A stretch of DNA of 64,000 nt from JBBWZH01 sp035544115 (GCA_963714145.1 OY970235.1:1550001-1614000); one strand, 5' to 3'. Counted from the first letter of the stretch, positions 41,340 to 49,438 are shown. Notes: generated by a model from the sequence alone, not told the origin. A program made the numbers and translations.

Positions 41340-42854
41340 ATGACGGTGCGTCGCGTGGTCGGGACCGAGGTCGAGTACGGGATCTCCGTTCCCGGCCAAC
41401 CCGGGGCCAATGCGATGCTGCTGTCCTCGCAGATCGTGAACGCGTACGGCGGCCGGGCCGACTCGCCGCGGTCGCGCCGGGCCCGGTGGGACTTCGAGGA
41501 GGAGTCGCCGCTGCGCGACGCCCGCGGGTTCGACCTGGGCAGCGCGCTGGGGCCGGAGTACCTGGAGGCCGAAGACGACGCCGGCCTGGCCAACGTCATC
41601 CTCACCAACGGCGCCCGGCTGTACGTCGACCACGCCCACCCCGAGTACTCCACGCCCGAGGTCACCAACCCGCGCGACCTCGTGCTGTGGGACAAGGCGG
41701 GCGAGTCGGTGATGGCCGAGGCGGCCCGCCGCGCCGCGATCAGCGTGCCCGGCCAGCCGCCGATCCAGCTGTACAAGAACAACACCGACAACAAGGGCGC
41801 GTCCTACGGCGCCCACGAGAACTACCTGATGTCCCGGTCCACGCCGTTCGCCGAGATCGTCCGGCACCTCACCCCGTTCTTCGTCTCCCGCCAGGTCGTC
41901 TGCGGGCAGGGCCGGGTCGGCGTCGGCCAGGACGGGCGCGGCGAGGGCTTCCAGCTCTCCCAGCGGGCCGACTTCTTCGAGGTCGAGGTCGGCCTGGAGA
42001 CAACGCTCAAGCGGCCGATCATCAACACCCGGGACGAGCCGCACGCCGACGCCGAGCGGTACCGCCGGCTGCACGTGATCATCGGCGACGCCAACATGGC
42101 CGAGGTCGCCACATACCTCAAGATCGGCACCACCTGCCTGGTGCTGGCCATGATCGAGGACCGGTTCCTCACCCTCGACCTGTCCGTGGACGAGCCGGTG
42201 CCGTCGCTGCGCGCGGTCTCGCACGACCCGACGCTCAAGCACCTGCTGAAGATGCGGTCGGGCCGGTCGCTGACCGCCGTCCAGCTGCAGATGGAGTACC
42301 TGGAACAGGCCCGCAAGTACGTGGAGGACCGGTTCGGCACCGACGTCGACGCGCAGACGGTTGACGTGCTGGCCCGCTGGGAGTCGGTGCTGACCCGGCT
42401 GGAGCAGGACCCGATGCTGTGCGCCCGCGAGCTCGACTGGGTGGCCAAGCTGCGGCTCCTGGAGGGCTACCGGTCCCGCGACGGGCTGGGCTGGGGCTCG
42501 TCCCGGCTGCAGCTGGTCGACCTGCAGTACTCCGACGTTCGGCCGGACCGCGGGCTCTACCACCGGCTGGTGGCCCGCGGCTCGATGGAGACGCTCATCG
42601 CCCCGGCCGAGATCGCCCGCGCGGTCGACGCGCCGCCGGAGGACACCCGGGCCTACTTCCGCGGCGAGTGCCTGCGCCGGTACCCGACCCAGGTGGCCGC
42701 CGCCTCGTGGGACTCGGTGATCTTCGACCTGGGCCGCGAGTCGCTCGTCCGGGTGCCCACGCTGGAGCCGCAGCGCGGCACGAAGGCGCACGTCGGCGCC
42801 CTGCTGAACCGTTCGCCGACGGCCGAGGCGCTGGTCGAGGCGTTGCAGCACTGA
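41340..42854 (+). CDS. dop: Pup deamidase/depupylase Dop
   Basis: Dop converts the C-terminal glutamine of Pup to glutamate and cleaves Pup from substrates. The 504-aa protein is a carboxylate-amine-ligase/glutamine-synthetase-fold enzyme. The N-terminal RRVVGTEVEYGISVPG holds the catalytic glutamate region. A Dop-specific loop with SPRSRRARWDFEEESPLRDA distinguishes it from PafA. LYVDHAHPEYSTPE, QLYKNNTDNKGASYGAHENY and PIINTRDEPHADAERYRRLH complete the ATP/Mg site. Length matches Dop (~500 aa) and exceeds PafA. It has its own TAGGCT hexamer and is separated from pup by 483 bp of repeat-rich sequence. Confidence 0.96.
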   Translation: MTVRRVVGTEVEYGISVPGQPGANAMLLSSQIVNAYGGRADSPRSRRARWDFEEESPLRDARGFDLGSALGPEYLEAEDDAGLANVILTNGARLYVDHAHPEYSTPEVTNPRDLVLWDKAGESVMAEAARRAAISVPGQPPIQLYKNNTDNKGASYGAHENYLMSRSTPFAEIVRHLTPFFVSRQVVCGQGRVGVGQDGRGEGFQLSQRADFFEVEVGLETTLKRPIINTRDEPHADAERYRRLHVIIGDANMAEVATYLKIGTTCLVLAMIEDRFLTLDLSVDEPVPSLRAVSHDPTLKHLLKMRSGRSLTAVQLQMEYLEQARKYVEDRFGTDVDAQTVDVLARWESVLTRLEQDPMLCARELDWVAKLRLLEGYRSRDGLGWGSSRLQLVDLQYSDVRPDRGLYHRLVARGSMETLIAPAEIARAVDAPPEDTRAYFRGECLRRYPTQVAAASWDSVIFDLGRESLVRVPTLEPQRGTKAHVGALLNRSPTAEALVEALQH

Positions 42855-43337
42855 GCGACGGGTGAGGTGTGCTCGCGGAGGGCGCTCGCCGGGGTCGCTC
42901 CGTCATGTTGGCCCGGGGGCCGAGCCCCCCGGAGCCCCCGCGGTGCGGTCGGTGCCGGTTCGTGGTGGTGTGATTTTCGCCGGGGGCGCTCGTGGGGGAC
43001 CGCTCTCGTCGTGCTGACCCGGGGGCGGAGCCCCCGGAGCCCCCGGAGCCCCGGAGCCCCCGGAGCCCCTCGGTGTGGTGGGCGCCAGTTCGGGGGGTGG
43101 CGGCGGGCCCGCGGGACCACACAGCGCGGCGGCCACCGGTTCGTGGGGTGGTGCGGTTCGTTGGAGGCGGCGCCGGGGCCGCTCGGTCAGGCTGACTCGG
43201 GGGCCGGGCCTCCGGCGGCGAGCAAGGTGTTCGCCCTGGGCGGAGATACTCGGCGGGTGGATGACCCCCGGGTTCGTGCCCTTGTCGGTGCTGCCGACTA
43301 ATGTCGGGATCACACCGGGGTTCGCGGAGGTGCCAGG
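42855..43337 (+). other. 483-bp dop-pup spacer with diverged GC-rich repeats
   Basis: There is no supported gene here. The region starts with the same head segment as the ARC spacer (42870-42892). It then has at least two hairpin units, with cores CCCGGGGGCCGAGCCCCCCG at ~42914 and CCCGGGGGCGGAGCCCCCGG at ~43018 (followed by GGAGCCCCC reiterations), and a weaker third at ~43196. The last ~90 bp contain the pup promoter and RBS. Confidence 0.75.
43299..43304 (+). promoter_or_regulatory. Candidate -10 of pup
   Basis: TAATGT lies 33 nt before the pup ATG, with GGAGG at 43326-43330 as RBS. This would give pup a promoter independent of dop. Confidence 0.45.
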
Positions 43338-43556
43338 ATGCCCACTCGGGACTCAGGCGGAGGCCAGTCGAAGGCCACTCGCCGGCAGGACGAGGTTGAA
43401 GAGGTCGAGGAGACCGTCGAAGCCTCGGCCGACGTTCAGGAACGACACGACAAGCTGACCGAGGACGTCGACGCGATCCTCGACGAGATTGACGAGGTCC
43501 TCGAGGAGAACGCGGAGGAGTTTGTCCGGCAGTACGTGCAGAAGGGCGGGCAGTAG
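43338..43556 (+). CDS. pup: Prokaryotic ubiquitin-like protein Pup
   Basis: Pup is the small disordered modifier attached to lysines to mark proteins for the proteasome. This one is 72 aa, acidic, and has the helical ARC-binding segment RHDKLTEDVDAILDEIDEVL. It ends VQKGGQ, the Gly-Gly-Gln form that needs deamidation by Dop before ligation by PafA. Start ATG at 43338 with GGAGG 7 nt upstream. It is followed by a 165-bp spacer with a strong hairpin before prcB. Confidence 0.97.
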   Translation: MPTRDSGGGQSKATRRQDEVEEVEETVEASADVQERHDKLTEDVDAILDEIDEVLEENAEEFVRQYVQKGGQ

Positions 43557-43618
43557 CCCGGCCGAGGTGATCCGCGACGCCGTGCCGCGATCCCGCCGGC
43601 CCAGCTGATCACCGTCCC

Positions 43619-43649
43619 GGTATGGTGCGCGCGTTCCGCGCACCGTACC
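43619..43649 (+). other. 13-bp stem-loop between pup and prcB
   Basis: Left arm GGTATGGTGCGCG (43619-43631), 5-nt loop, right arm CGCGCACCGTACC (43637-43649). All positions pair, with one G-U pair in RNA. No T-tract follows. It may be an attenuator or a processing/stability element separating pup from prcBA. The embedded TATGGT could alternatively act as a -10. Confidence 0.65.
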
Positions 43650-43721
43650 CGCGGGCCCGACCGGGCCCGCTGTCGCAGCCGACCTGATGGCGCCCGCCAT
43701 CGCCGACCTGCAAGGAGCCAC

Positions 43722-44561
43722 GTGGCTGGAGTCGCTGGACCAGGAGGGAGCCTCCCTCAGCACCTGTTCACTCCTGGTGTCTCCTCGTTCGCCGAGTTCC
43801 TGGCCCAGGCGGCGCCGGACCTGCTGCCGGGCGGCCGGCAGCTGCCGCCGGGCAGCGCCGCCGGGCTCTCGCCGCAGGCCACCACGATCGTCGCCGCGAT
43901 CTACGCGGACGGCGTGCTGATGGCCGGCGACCGGCGGGCCACGATGGGCAACATGATCGCCCAGCGGGACACCGAGAAGGTGTTCGCCGCCGACGACTAC
44001 AGCCTGATCGGGATGGCCGGCACGGCCGGCATCGGGATCGAGATGACCCGGCTGTTCCAGCTCGAGTTGGAGCACTACGAGAAGATCGAGGGCACCGAGC
44101 TCACCCTGGACGGCAAGGCCAACCGGCTGACCACGCTGATCCGCAACAACCTGAGCGCGGCCATGCAGGGGCTGGTCGTGATCCCCCTGTTCGCCGGGTA
44201 CGACCTGGACGCGGACGACCCGGCCGACGGCGGCCGGATCTTCAGCTACGACATCACCGGCGGCCGGCACGAGGAGCACCAGCATGCCGCGGTCGGGTCC
44301 GGCTCGGTGTTCGCCCGCGGCGCGCTGAAGAAGCTCTGGCGGGCCCGGATGGGCCGGGACGAGATCGTCCGGGCCGCGGTGGAGTCGCTGTACGACGCGG
44401 CCGACGACGACTCGGCCACCGGTGGCCCGGATCTCACCCGCCGGCTGTTCCCGATGGTGCTGCTGTCCACCGCCGACGGCACCAGCCGGGTGCCGGACGA
44501 CGAGATCGGCACGGTAACCGAGGCGATCGTGGCCGAGCGCACCGTGAACCCGGGGGTGTGA
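43722..44561 (+). CDS. prcB: 20S proteasome beta subunit PrcB
   Basis: The beta subunit forms the catalytic inner rings. The 279-aa precursor has a 53-residue propeptide and an autoprocessing site before T54 in PQATTIVAAIYADGVLMAGD. Mature T54 is the N-terminal nucleophile, and K86 in RDTEKVF corresponds to catalytic Lys33. 'GDRRATMGN' and the C-terminal 'VVLLSTADGTSRVPDDEI'-like block fit bacterial PrcB. GTG at 43722 has AAGGAG 4 nt upstream. It is followed by prcA after 4 nt. Confidence 0.96.
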   Translation: MAGVAGPGGSLPQHLFTPGVSSFAEFLAQAAPDLLPGGRQLPPGSAAGLSPQATTIVAAIYADGVLMAGDRRATMGNMIAQRDTEKVFAADDYSLIGMAGTAGIGIEMTRLFQLELEHYEKIEGTELTLDGKANRLTTLIRNNLSAAMQGLVVIPLFAGYDLDADDPADGGRIFSYDITGGRHEEHQHAAVGSGSVFARGALKKLWRARMGRDEIVRAAVESLYDAADDDSATGGPDLTRRLFPMVLLSTADGTSRVPDDEIGTVTEAIVAERTVNPGV

Positions 44562-44565
44562 CGCG

Positions 44566-45360
44566 ATGACGATGCCGTTCTACGCCTCCGCCGAGCAGGT
44601 TATGCGTGACCGCTCGGAGTACGCCCGCAAGGGCATCGCCCGGGGCCGCAGCGTGGTGGTGCAGACGTACGCCGACGGGGTGCTGTTCGTCGCCGAGAAC
44701 TCGTCCACCGCGCTGCACAAGGTGGGCGAGATCTACGACCGGATCGGGTTCGCCGCGGTCGGCCGGTACAACGAGTTCGACACCCTGCGCACCGGCGGGA
44801 TCCGCTACGCCGACCTGCGCGGCTACTCCTACGACCGGCGCGACGTCTCCGCCCGGGCGCTGGCCAACCTGTACTCGGCGACGCTCGGCGAGATCTTCAC
44901 CAACCAGCAGAAGCCGTTCGAGGTGGAGATCTGCGTCGCCGAGGTGGGCGAGACCTCCGCCGACGACCAGCTCTACCGGCTCACCTACGACGGCTCGGTG
45001 AACGACTTCCCGGACTTCGTGGTGATGGGCGGGCAGGCCGAGGCGATCGGCACGCTGCTGCGCGAGTCGTACCGGCACGAGGCATCGCTGGCCGAGGCGG
45101 TCGGTGTCGCGGTGAAGGCGCTGGCCGGCGTGGGCGGTGAGAGCGGCAAGCTGCGCGAGATCCCGGCCACCCAGCTGGAGGTCGCCGTGCTCGACCGGAA
45201 CCGGCCGAGCCGCAAGTTCAAGCGCATCCTCGGTGGCGCCCTGACCGCGGTGCTACCCGCCCCGGAACCGGAGCCCGAGCCGGAGCCGGAGGCACCCGCC
45301 GAGGAGCCCGCCGGCGCCGAGACGGCCGAAACCCCGCCGGACGGCGAAGCAACCTCCTGA
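44566..45360 (+). CDS. prcA: 20S proteasome alpha subunit PrcA
   Basis: Alpha subunits form the outer gating rings that contact ARC. The 264-aa protein starts MTMPFYASAEQVMRDRSEYA (gate and H0 helix) and contains 'YADGVLFVAENSSTALHKVGEIYDRIGFAAVG'. The C-terminal ~35 residues are an acidic EPEPEPEPEAPAEEP tail from a short tandem repeat, longer than the core fold needs. It is translated immediately after prcB (4-nt gap), ensuring matched subunit supply. Confidence 0.95.
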   Translation: MTMPFYASAEQVMRDRSEYARKGIARGRSVVVQTYADGVLFVAENSSTALHKVGEIYDRIGFAAVGRYNEFDTLRTGGIRYADLRGYSYDRRDVSARALANLYSATLGEIFTNQQKPFEVEICVAEVGETSADDQLYRLTYDGSVNDFPDFVVMGGQAEAIGTLLRESYRHEASLAEAVGVAVKALAGVGGESGKLREIPATQLEVAVLDRNRPSRKFKRILGGALTAVLPAPEPEPEPEPEAPAEEPAGAETAETPPDGEATS

Positions 45361-45451
45361 CCGTCCCAACCGTGGATTACGCAGCACTCACGTCTGACGA
45401 CAGGATGTCACCAGACATGTCGAGGTGCTGCGACAGTCCCGGGGGAATGCC

Positions 45452-46285
45452 ATGCCTGTCAGACCCGCCGTCCGCGGTGTGCTCGCTCTGGTGGCGGTCA
45501 GCGGCCTGATCTGCGGCGGTGCCGGCGTCGCCGCCGCGGCGGCGCCGGATGGCCAGGTCACCGTCACGACCGACCGGCACTGCAATGGGGGATACGTCGA
45601 CGTCACGGTTGCCAACCGGACCGCCGGGCCGGCCGAGGTGCTGATCACCAGAGGCTTCGAGCTCGGCGCCCGGGACGGCGAGCCGCTGATATTCCGACCG
45701 ATCCGGCTGGCCGCCGGGGGCGTCGAAACCCGGCGGCTGCAGCCGCTGCCGGGGCCGGTCGAGTCGCCGATCGTCGAGTGGCACTTCTGGCTCGGGCCGG
45801 TGGCCGAGGGCGTGCCGCTCGCGGGAGTGACCGTGCTGCCCTGCCCGATCCGGGTGGACTTCACGATCCGGGTCAGGTCGGGCGTGCCGTCCACCCCGAT
45901 CGAGGTGTGCCCGGCCCTCGGCTTCGGACAACCGCGGCACGGAACGGCACGCCGGGCCGGCCGTTTCGACAGCGGCATCAGCTACACGTCCGACCGCGGC
46001 TACGCCGGCCCGGACACGTTCAACTACAGCTGCGCCGGCGCCTTCGCCCAGTTCGGCACGGTGTCGATCACCGTGCTGCCCGGGCCAGCGGGCCGGGCCA
46101 GGCCGGTGCCGCCGGCCAGGCAGGCCCAGTCCCAGCCGCCGCGGGCGGCCACACCGCCGCGGGCGACGTTGCCGGCGACCGGGACTCCGGTCGGGGCGGA
46201 GCTGATGGTCGGTGCCGGGCTGGTCGGGTTCGGGATGGTGGGCGTCCTGCTGGGTCGGCGGCGGCGCTGTGGGGCGATCCGCTAG
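45452..46285 (+). CDS. Secreted protein with LPATG sortase signal, inside the proteasome locus
   Basis: The 277-aa protein has a Sec signal peptide (basic MPVRPAVRGVLAL, hydrophobic core to ~31). Its outer region includes 'YTSDRGYAGPDTFNYSCAG', a pattern seen in bacterial Ig/cadherin-like repeats ('GY.G.D.F.Y'). A Pro-rich spacer leads to the sorting signal LPATG (240-244), a hydrophobic stretch (ELMVGAGLVGFGMVGVLL) and an RRRR tail. It should be anchored to the cell wall by a class E/A-type sortase, which is not present in the window. ATG at 45452 is chosen for the GGGGGAA upstream. It sits between prcA and pafA, where no surface protein is expected. Function is unknown. Confidence 0.8.
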   Translation: MPVRPAVRGVLALVAVSGLICGGAGVAAAAAPDGQVTVTTDRHCNGGYVDVTVANRTAGPAEVLITRGFELGARDGEPLIFRPIRLAAGGVETRRLQPLPGPVESPIVEWHFWLGPVAEGVPLAGVTVLPCPIRVDFTIRVRSGVPSTPIEVCPALGFGQPRHGTARRAGRFDSGISYTSDRGYAGPDTFNYSCAGAFAQFGTVSITVLPGPAGRARPVPPARQAQSQPPRAATPPRATLPATGTPVGAELMVGAGLVGFGMVGVLLGRRRRCGAIR

Positions 46286-46318
46286 CGAGGCTCACGCGCC
46301 GTCCCGCCCTGAGCGCCG

Positions 46319-46324
46319 TAGGGT
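46319..46324 (+). promoter_or_regulatory. -10 hexamer of pafA
   Basis: TAGGGT ends 7 nt before the ATG at 46332, so pafA has its own leaderless-type promoter. Confidence 0.55.
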
Positions 46325-46331
46325 GACAGGC

Positions 46332-47690
46332 ATGGATCGGCGCATCTTTGGTATCGAGAACGAGTACGGGGTCACGTGCACGTTCCATGGGCAGCGGCGG
46401 TTGTCGCCGGATGAGGTGGCCCGGTACCTGTTCCGCCGGGTGGTGTCCTGGGGCCGGTCCAGCAACGTGTTCCTGCGCAACGGCGCCCGGCTCTACCTGG
46501 ACGTCGGATCGCACCCGGAGTACGCGACGCCGGAGTGCGACAACCTGGTCGACCTGGTCGTGCACGACAAGGCCGGCGAGCGCATCCTCGAGGGCCTGCT
46601 GGTGGACGCCGAGCGGCGGCTGCACGAGGAGGGCATCACCGGCGACATCTACCTGTTCAAGAACAACACCGATTCGGCCGGCAACTCGTACGGCTGCCAC
46701 GAGAACTACCTGGTCGCCCGGCACGGCGAGTTCAGCCGGCTGGCCGACGTGCTGATCCCGTTCCTGGTCACCCGGCAGGTGATCTGCGGCGCCGGCAAGG
46801 TGCTGCAGACCCCGCGCGGCGCGGTCTACTGCGTCAGCCAGCGGGCCGAGCACATCTGGGAGGGCGTCTCCTCGGCGACCACCCGGTCGCGCCCGATCAT
46901 CAACACCCGGGACGAGCCGCACGCCGACGCCGAGCGGTTCCGCCGGCTGCACGTGATCGTCGGCGACTCGAACATGAGCGAGGCCACCACGCTGCTCAAG
47001 GTCGGCTCGACCGACCTGGTGCTGCGGATGCTGGAGGCCGGCGTGGTGTTCCGTGACCTGACGCTGGAGAACCCGATCCGGGCCATCCGCGAGGTCAGCC
47101 ATGACATCACCAGCCGGCGCCGGGTGAAGCTGGCCAACGGTCGGGAGGCGACCGCGCTGGATGTGCAGCGGGAGTACCACCAGAAGGCGGCTGACTTCGT
47201 CGACCGGCGCGGTGGCGACGCGACCACCAAGCGGGTGGTCGAGTTGTGGGGCCGGACGCTGGACGCGATCGCGGCCGGCGACCTGTCGGCGATCGACCGG
47301 GAGATCGACTGGGCCACCAAGTACCAGTTGATCGAGCGGTACCGGGCCAAGCACGGGCTCTCCCTGTCGTCCCCGCGGGTGGCCCAGCTCGACCTGGCCT
47401 ACCACGACATCCACCGCGGCCGCGGCCTGTACTACCTGCTGGAGCGCAAGGGCGCGGTCGACCGGGTGACCGGCGATGTGGCGATCTTCGAGGCGAAGAA
47501 CGTGCCGCCGCAGACCACCCGGGCCCGGCTGCGCGGCGAGTTCATCCGCCGCGCCCAGGAGAAGCGCCGCGACTTCACCGTCGACTGGGTGCACCTGAAG
47601 CTCAACGACCAGGCCCAGCGCACGGTCCTGTGCAAGGACCCGTTCCGCTCGGTGGACGAGCGGGTCGACAAGCTGATCGCCAGCATGTAG
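46332..47690 (+). CDS. pafA: Pup--protein ligase PafA
   Basis: PafA phosphorylates the C-terminal glutamate of Pup and joins it to substrate lysines. The 452-aa glutamine-synthetase-fold enzyme starts MDRRIFGIENEYGVTCTFHG (catalytic E region). It contains LYLDVGSHPEYATPECDNL, YLFKNNTDSAGNSYGCHENY and PIINTRDEPHADAERFRRLH, the motifs shared with Dop, but lacks Dop's extra loop. The length fits PafA (~450 aa). It lies downstream of the LPATG gene with a 46-nt gap and its own -10 hexamer. Confidence 0.96.
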   Translation: MDRRIFGIENEYGVTCTFHGQRRLSPDEVARYLFRRVVSWGRSSNVFLRNGARLYLDVGSHPEYATPECDNLVDLVVHDKAGERILEGLLVDAERRLHEEGITGDIYLFKNNTDSAGNSYGCHENYLVARHGEFSRLADVLIPFLVTRQVICGAGKVLQTPRGAVYCVSQRAEHIWEGVSSATTRSRPIINTRDEPHADAERFRRLHVIVGDSNMSEATTLLKVGSTDLVLRMLEAGVVFRDLTLENPIRAIREVSHDITSRRRVKLANGREATALDVQREYHQKAADFVDRRGGDATTKRVVELWGRTLDAIAAGDLSAIDREIDWATKYQLIERYRAKHGLSLSSPRVAQLDLAYHDIHRGRGLYYLLERKGAVDRVTGDVAIFEAKNVPPQTTRARLRGEFIRRAQEKRRDFTVDWVHLKLNDQAQRTVLCKDPFRSVDERVDKLIASM

Positions 47691-47715
47691 GCCCTCCCGT
47701 CCCGGCCGCCGACGG

Positions 47716-48240
47716 CTAGGAGCCAGGGTGGGCGGCGGGGGAGAGGCGGACGGCGGAGCGGGGGCCGAAGGCTTCGCCCGGGCCACCCCAGGCCCAGCCC
47801 AGGCCGAGGTCGCCGCCGTCGTGCGCGGTCAGCGTGATCTCCTCGCGGAACCCGGCGGTCAGCTCCGGAGCGCCGCCCCAGCCGTACACGGCCCGGGCGG
47901 CGCCGTCCGCCCGCTCGGTCCGGCGCAGCCGGAACGTCCGGTGGAACGGGGCGTTGGAGGAGACCGACACGTACTGGATGCCGCCGTCCTCGCCCCGGGC
48001 CAGCACGCCGTGCTCCTGGTAGGCCGGCTCGCCGGGCTGGTCGACCCCGATGTCGAGGACGACCGCGGCGCCGTCGGCGACGGTGCGCACGGTCAGCGTG
48101 CCGTCGAACTCGCTGCCGTCCTGGTCGATGCCGCGGCCGGCGTACCGGCCGGCCCGGCCGGCCAGGACGGCGGTGAGGTCAGGTTCGGCCGGGGCGGTGG
48201 CGCTGGCGGGCGGCGGCTGGTCCGGCTCGGGCTGGGTCAC
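47716..48240 (-). CDS. Hypothetical protein, beta-rich
   Basis: The 174-aa protein has no recognised family. After a Pro/Ala-rich start (TQPEPDQPPPASATAPAEPD), strands alternate: 'FDGTLTVRTVADGAAVVLDI', 'VLARGEDGGIQYVSVSSNAP', 'HRTFRLRRTERADGAARAVY' and 'FREEITLTAHDGGDLGLGWA'. These suggest a lipocalin-like or other beta-barrel fold of the kind used for small ligands; this is a guess from pattern only. There is no signal peptide. GTG at 48240 is chosen because TACTCT ends 8 nt upstream. It lies on the opposite strand between pafA and the orphan gene and shares the 193-bp spacer with it. Confidence 0.6.
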   Translation of the reverse strand: MTQPEPDQPPPASATAPAEPDLTAVLAGRAGRYAGRGIDQDGSEFDGTLTVRTVADGAAVVLDIGVDQPGEPAYQEHGVLARGEDGGIQYVSVSSNAPFHRTFRLRRTERADGAARAVYGWGGAPELTAGFREEITLTAHDGGDLGLGWAWGGPGEAFGPRSAVRLSPAAHPGS

Positions 48241-48248
48241 GGCGTGGC

Positions 48249-48254
48249 AGAGTA
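48249..48254 (-). promoter_or_regulatory. -10 hexamer of the 174-aa hypothetical gene
   Basis: TACTCT on the minus strand ends 8 nt before the GTG at 48240. Confidence 0.4.
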
Positions 48255-48308
48255 TCCGGTTTGCGCCTGGCCGCCACCGGTGCCCCGCCGGCCATTTCCG
48301 CGGAGCCG

Positions 48309-48336
48309 TTGACAGCCCCATCCTCGCGTGTACCGT
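48309..48336 (+). promoter_or_regulatory. Consensus-like -35/-10 promoter of the orphan 334-aa gene
   Basis: A perfect TTGACA (48309-48314) and TACCGT (48331-48336) are separated by 16 nt. The predicted start near 48343 gives a leader of about 90 nt ending in AGGAGG (48421-48426), 7 nt before the ATG. This is the clearest housekeeping-type promoter in the window. Confidence 0.6.
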
Positions 48337-48433
48337 GTGTAGCAGAACATTACTCTGAGTAGCACCTGCGGCACCCGCCGGCCCGACCCGCGCCCGCCGG
48401 CGTTTCCCCGCCGCACAACCAGGAGGTGCATGC

Positions 48434-49438
48434 ATGACCGCCCTCTACCACGGCGTGGCCACCGTCGAAGACACCACGGACCGAGCCATGACGGCCCTCT
48501 ACCACCAGTGGTACAACGCCGTTGTCGACGGTCTCCGGCTCGACGCGAGCACCTTCCAGTTGCTGCAGCCGAGCACCCCGCTGAACGGCAGCGTTGAGCA
48601 GCTCTGGACCTACTTCAACACGATCCCGCCGCACTCGCTGGTCAGCAACATGCAGCTCAACGGCCTGCACCGGTTCTACGACGAGTACCGGGCCGTGGTC
48701 AGCAGCCTGATCAGCCACCCCGGCGACCCGATCTCGATGGCGCAGGAGTCACTGAACTACCAGTACGGGTTCGTGCACGGCGTGCCCAACTTCGGCGCCA
48801 CCCTCCAGGAACTGCGGGACGGCATGGTGCACGCGCCATCCCGGTCGTTCGCGTTCAACAGCGCGACGCAGAGTGCGGACACCTCCAACACCTGGGCCAA
48901 GGACGCGATCGGCGGGATCTGGAACTTCTTCGAGGCCGGCAGCACCGGCCCGTGGGCGGCGGTCCAGGAGAAGGCCGCGGCCGGCCAGGTGGTCGTCTCG
49001 GTCTCCTTCGACCACGTGCTCTGCTACGCGGCCACCCCGGCCAGCTGGGACAATCTGGCCGCACTGGCCGCCGCGTACGCGATCCGGGACGAGCGGATGT
49101 GGCCCGGCGTCCCGAACTGGAACACCGTGTTCGGCCCGACCGGCACCCTGCAGCGGCTGCTCACCGACCTGGTCGTCGTCGACGGCATCAACATGTCGAT
49201 GACCTCGACGGCCGACTACGACATGACCGAACAGGAGATGGTCCGCGCGCAGGGCAAGGTCGGGTTCTTCCCGTTCTACTGCCCCGACACGGCCGACGGC
49301 TTCAACTCCTCGATCTCCTTCGACACCCGCGGCACGATGACCGTCACCGCGGCCAGCCCGATCGGCCATCCACTGGTCCTCGGCGCGGTCGCGACACCGG
49401 CATCCACACTCCTCAAAGGTCACATGACTCACCGCTAG
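48434..49438 (+). CDS. Orphan 334-aa protein, unrecognised
   Basis: I recognise no family. The protein is unlike its neighbours: rich in aromatic and amide residues (e.g. 'YHQWYNAVVDGLRLD', 'LWTYFNTIPPHSLVSNMQLN', 'GGIWNFFEAGSTGPW'), with few charged repeats, no signal peptide and no evident TM helix. Two cysteines (HVLCYAA, PFYCPDT) are visible. The N-terminus is duplicated: MTALYH occurs at residues 1-6 and 19-24, from near-identical 18-bp sequences at 48434 and 48488. Either ATG could be the start, but AGGAGG fits the first. It has a strong promoter and sits between pafA and pafB. A soluble, well-expressed cytoplasmic protein is the most I can infer. Confidence 0.75.
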   Translation: MTALYHGVATVEDTTDRAMTALYHQWYNAVVDGLRLDASTFQLLQPSTPLNGSVEQLWTYFNTIPPHSLVSNMQLNGLHRFYDEYRAVVSSLISHPGDPISMAQESLNYQYGFVHGVPNFGATLQELRDGMVHAPSRSFAFNSATQSADTSNTWAKDAIGGIWNFFEAGSTGPWAAVQEKAAAGQVVVSVSFDHVLCYAATPASWDNLAALAAAYAIRDERMWPGVPNWNTVFGPTGTLQRLLTDLVVVDGINMSMTSTADYDMTEQEMVRAQGKVGFFPFYCPDTADGFNSSISFDTRGTMTVTAASPIGHPLVLGAVATPASTLLKGHMTHR

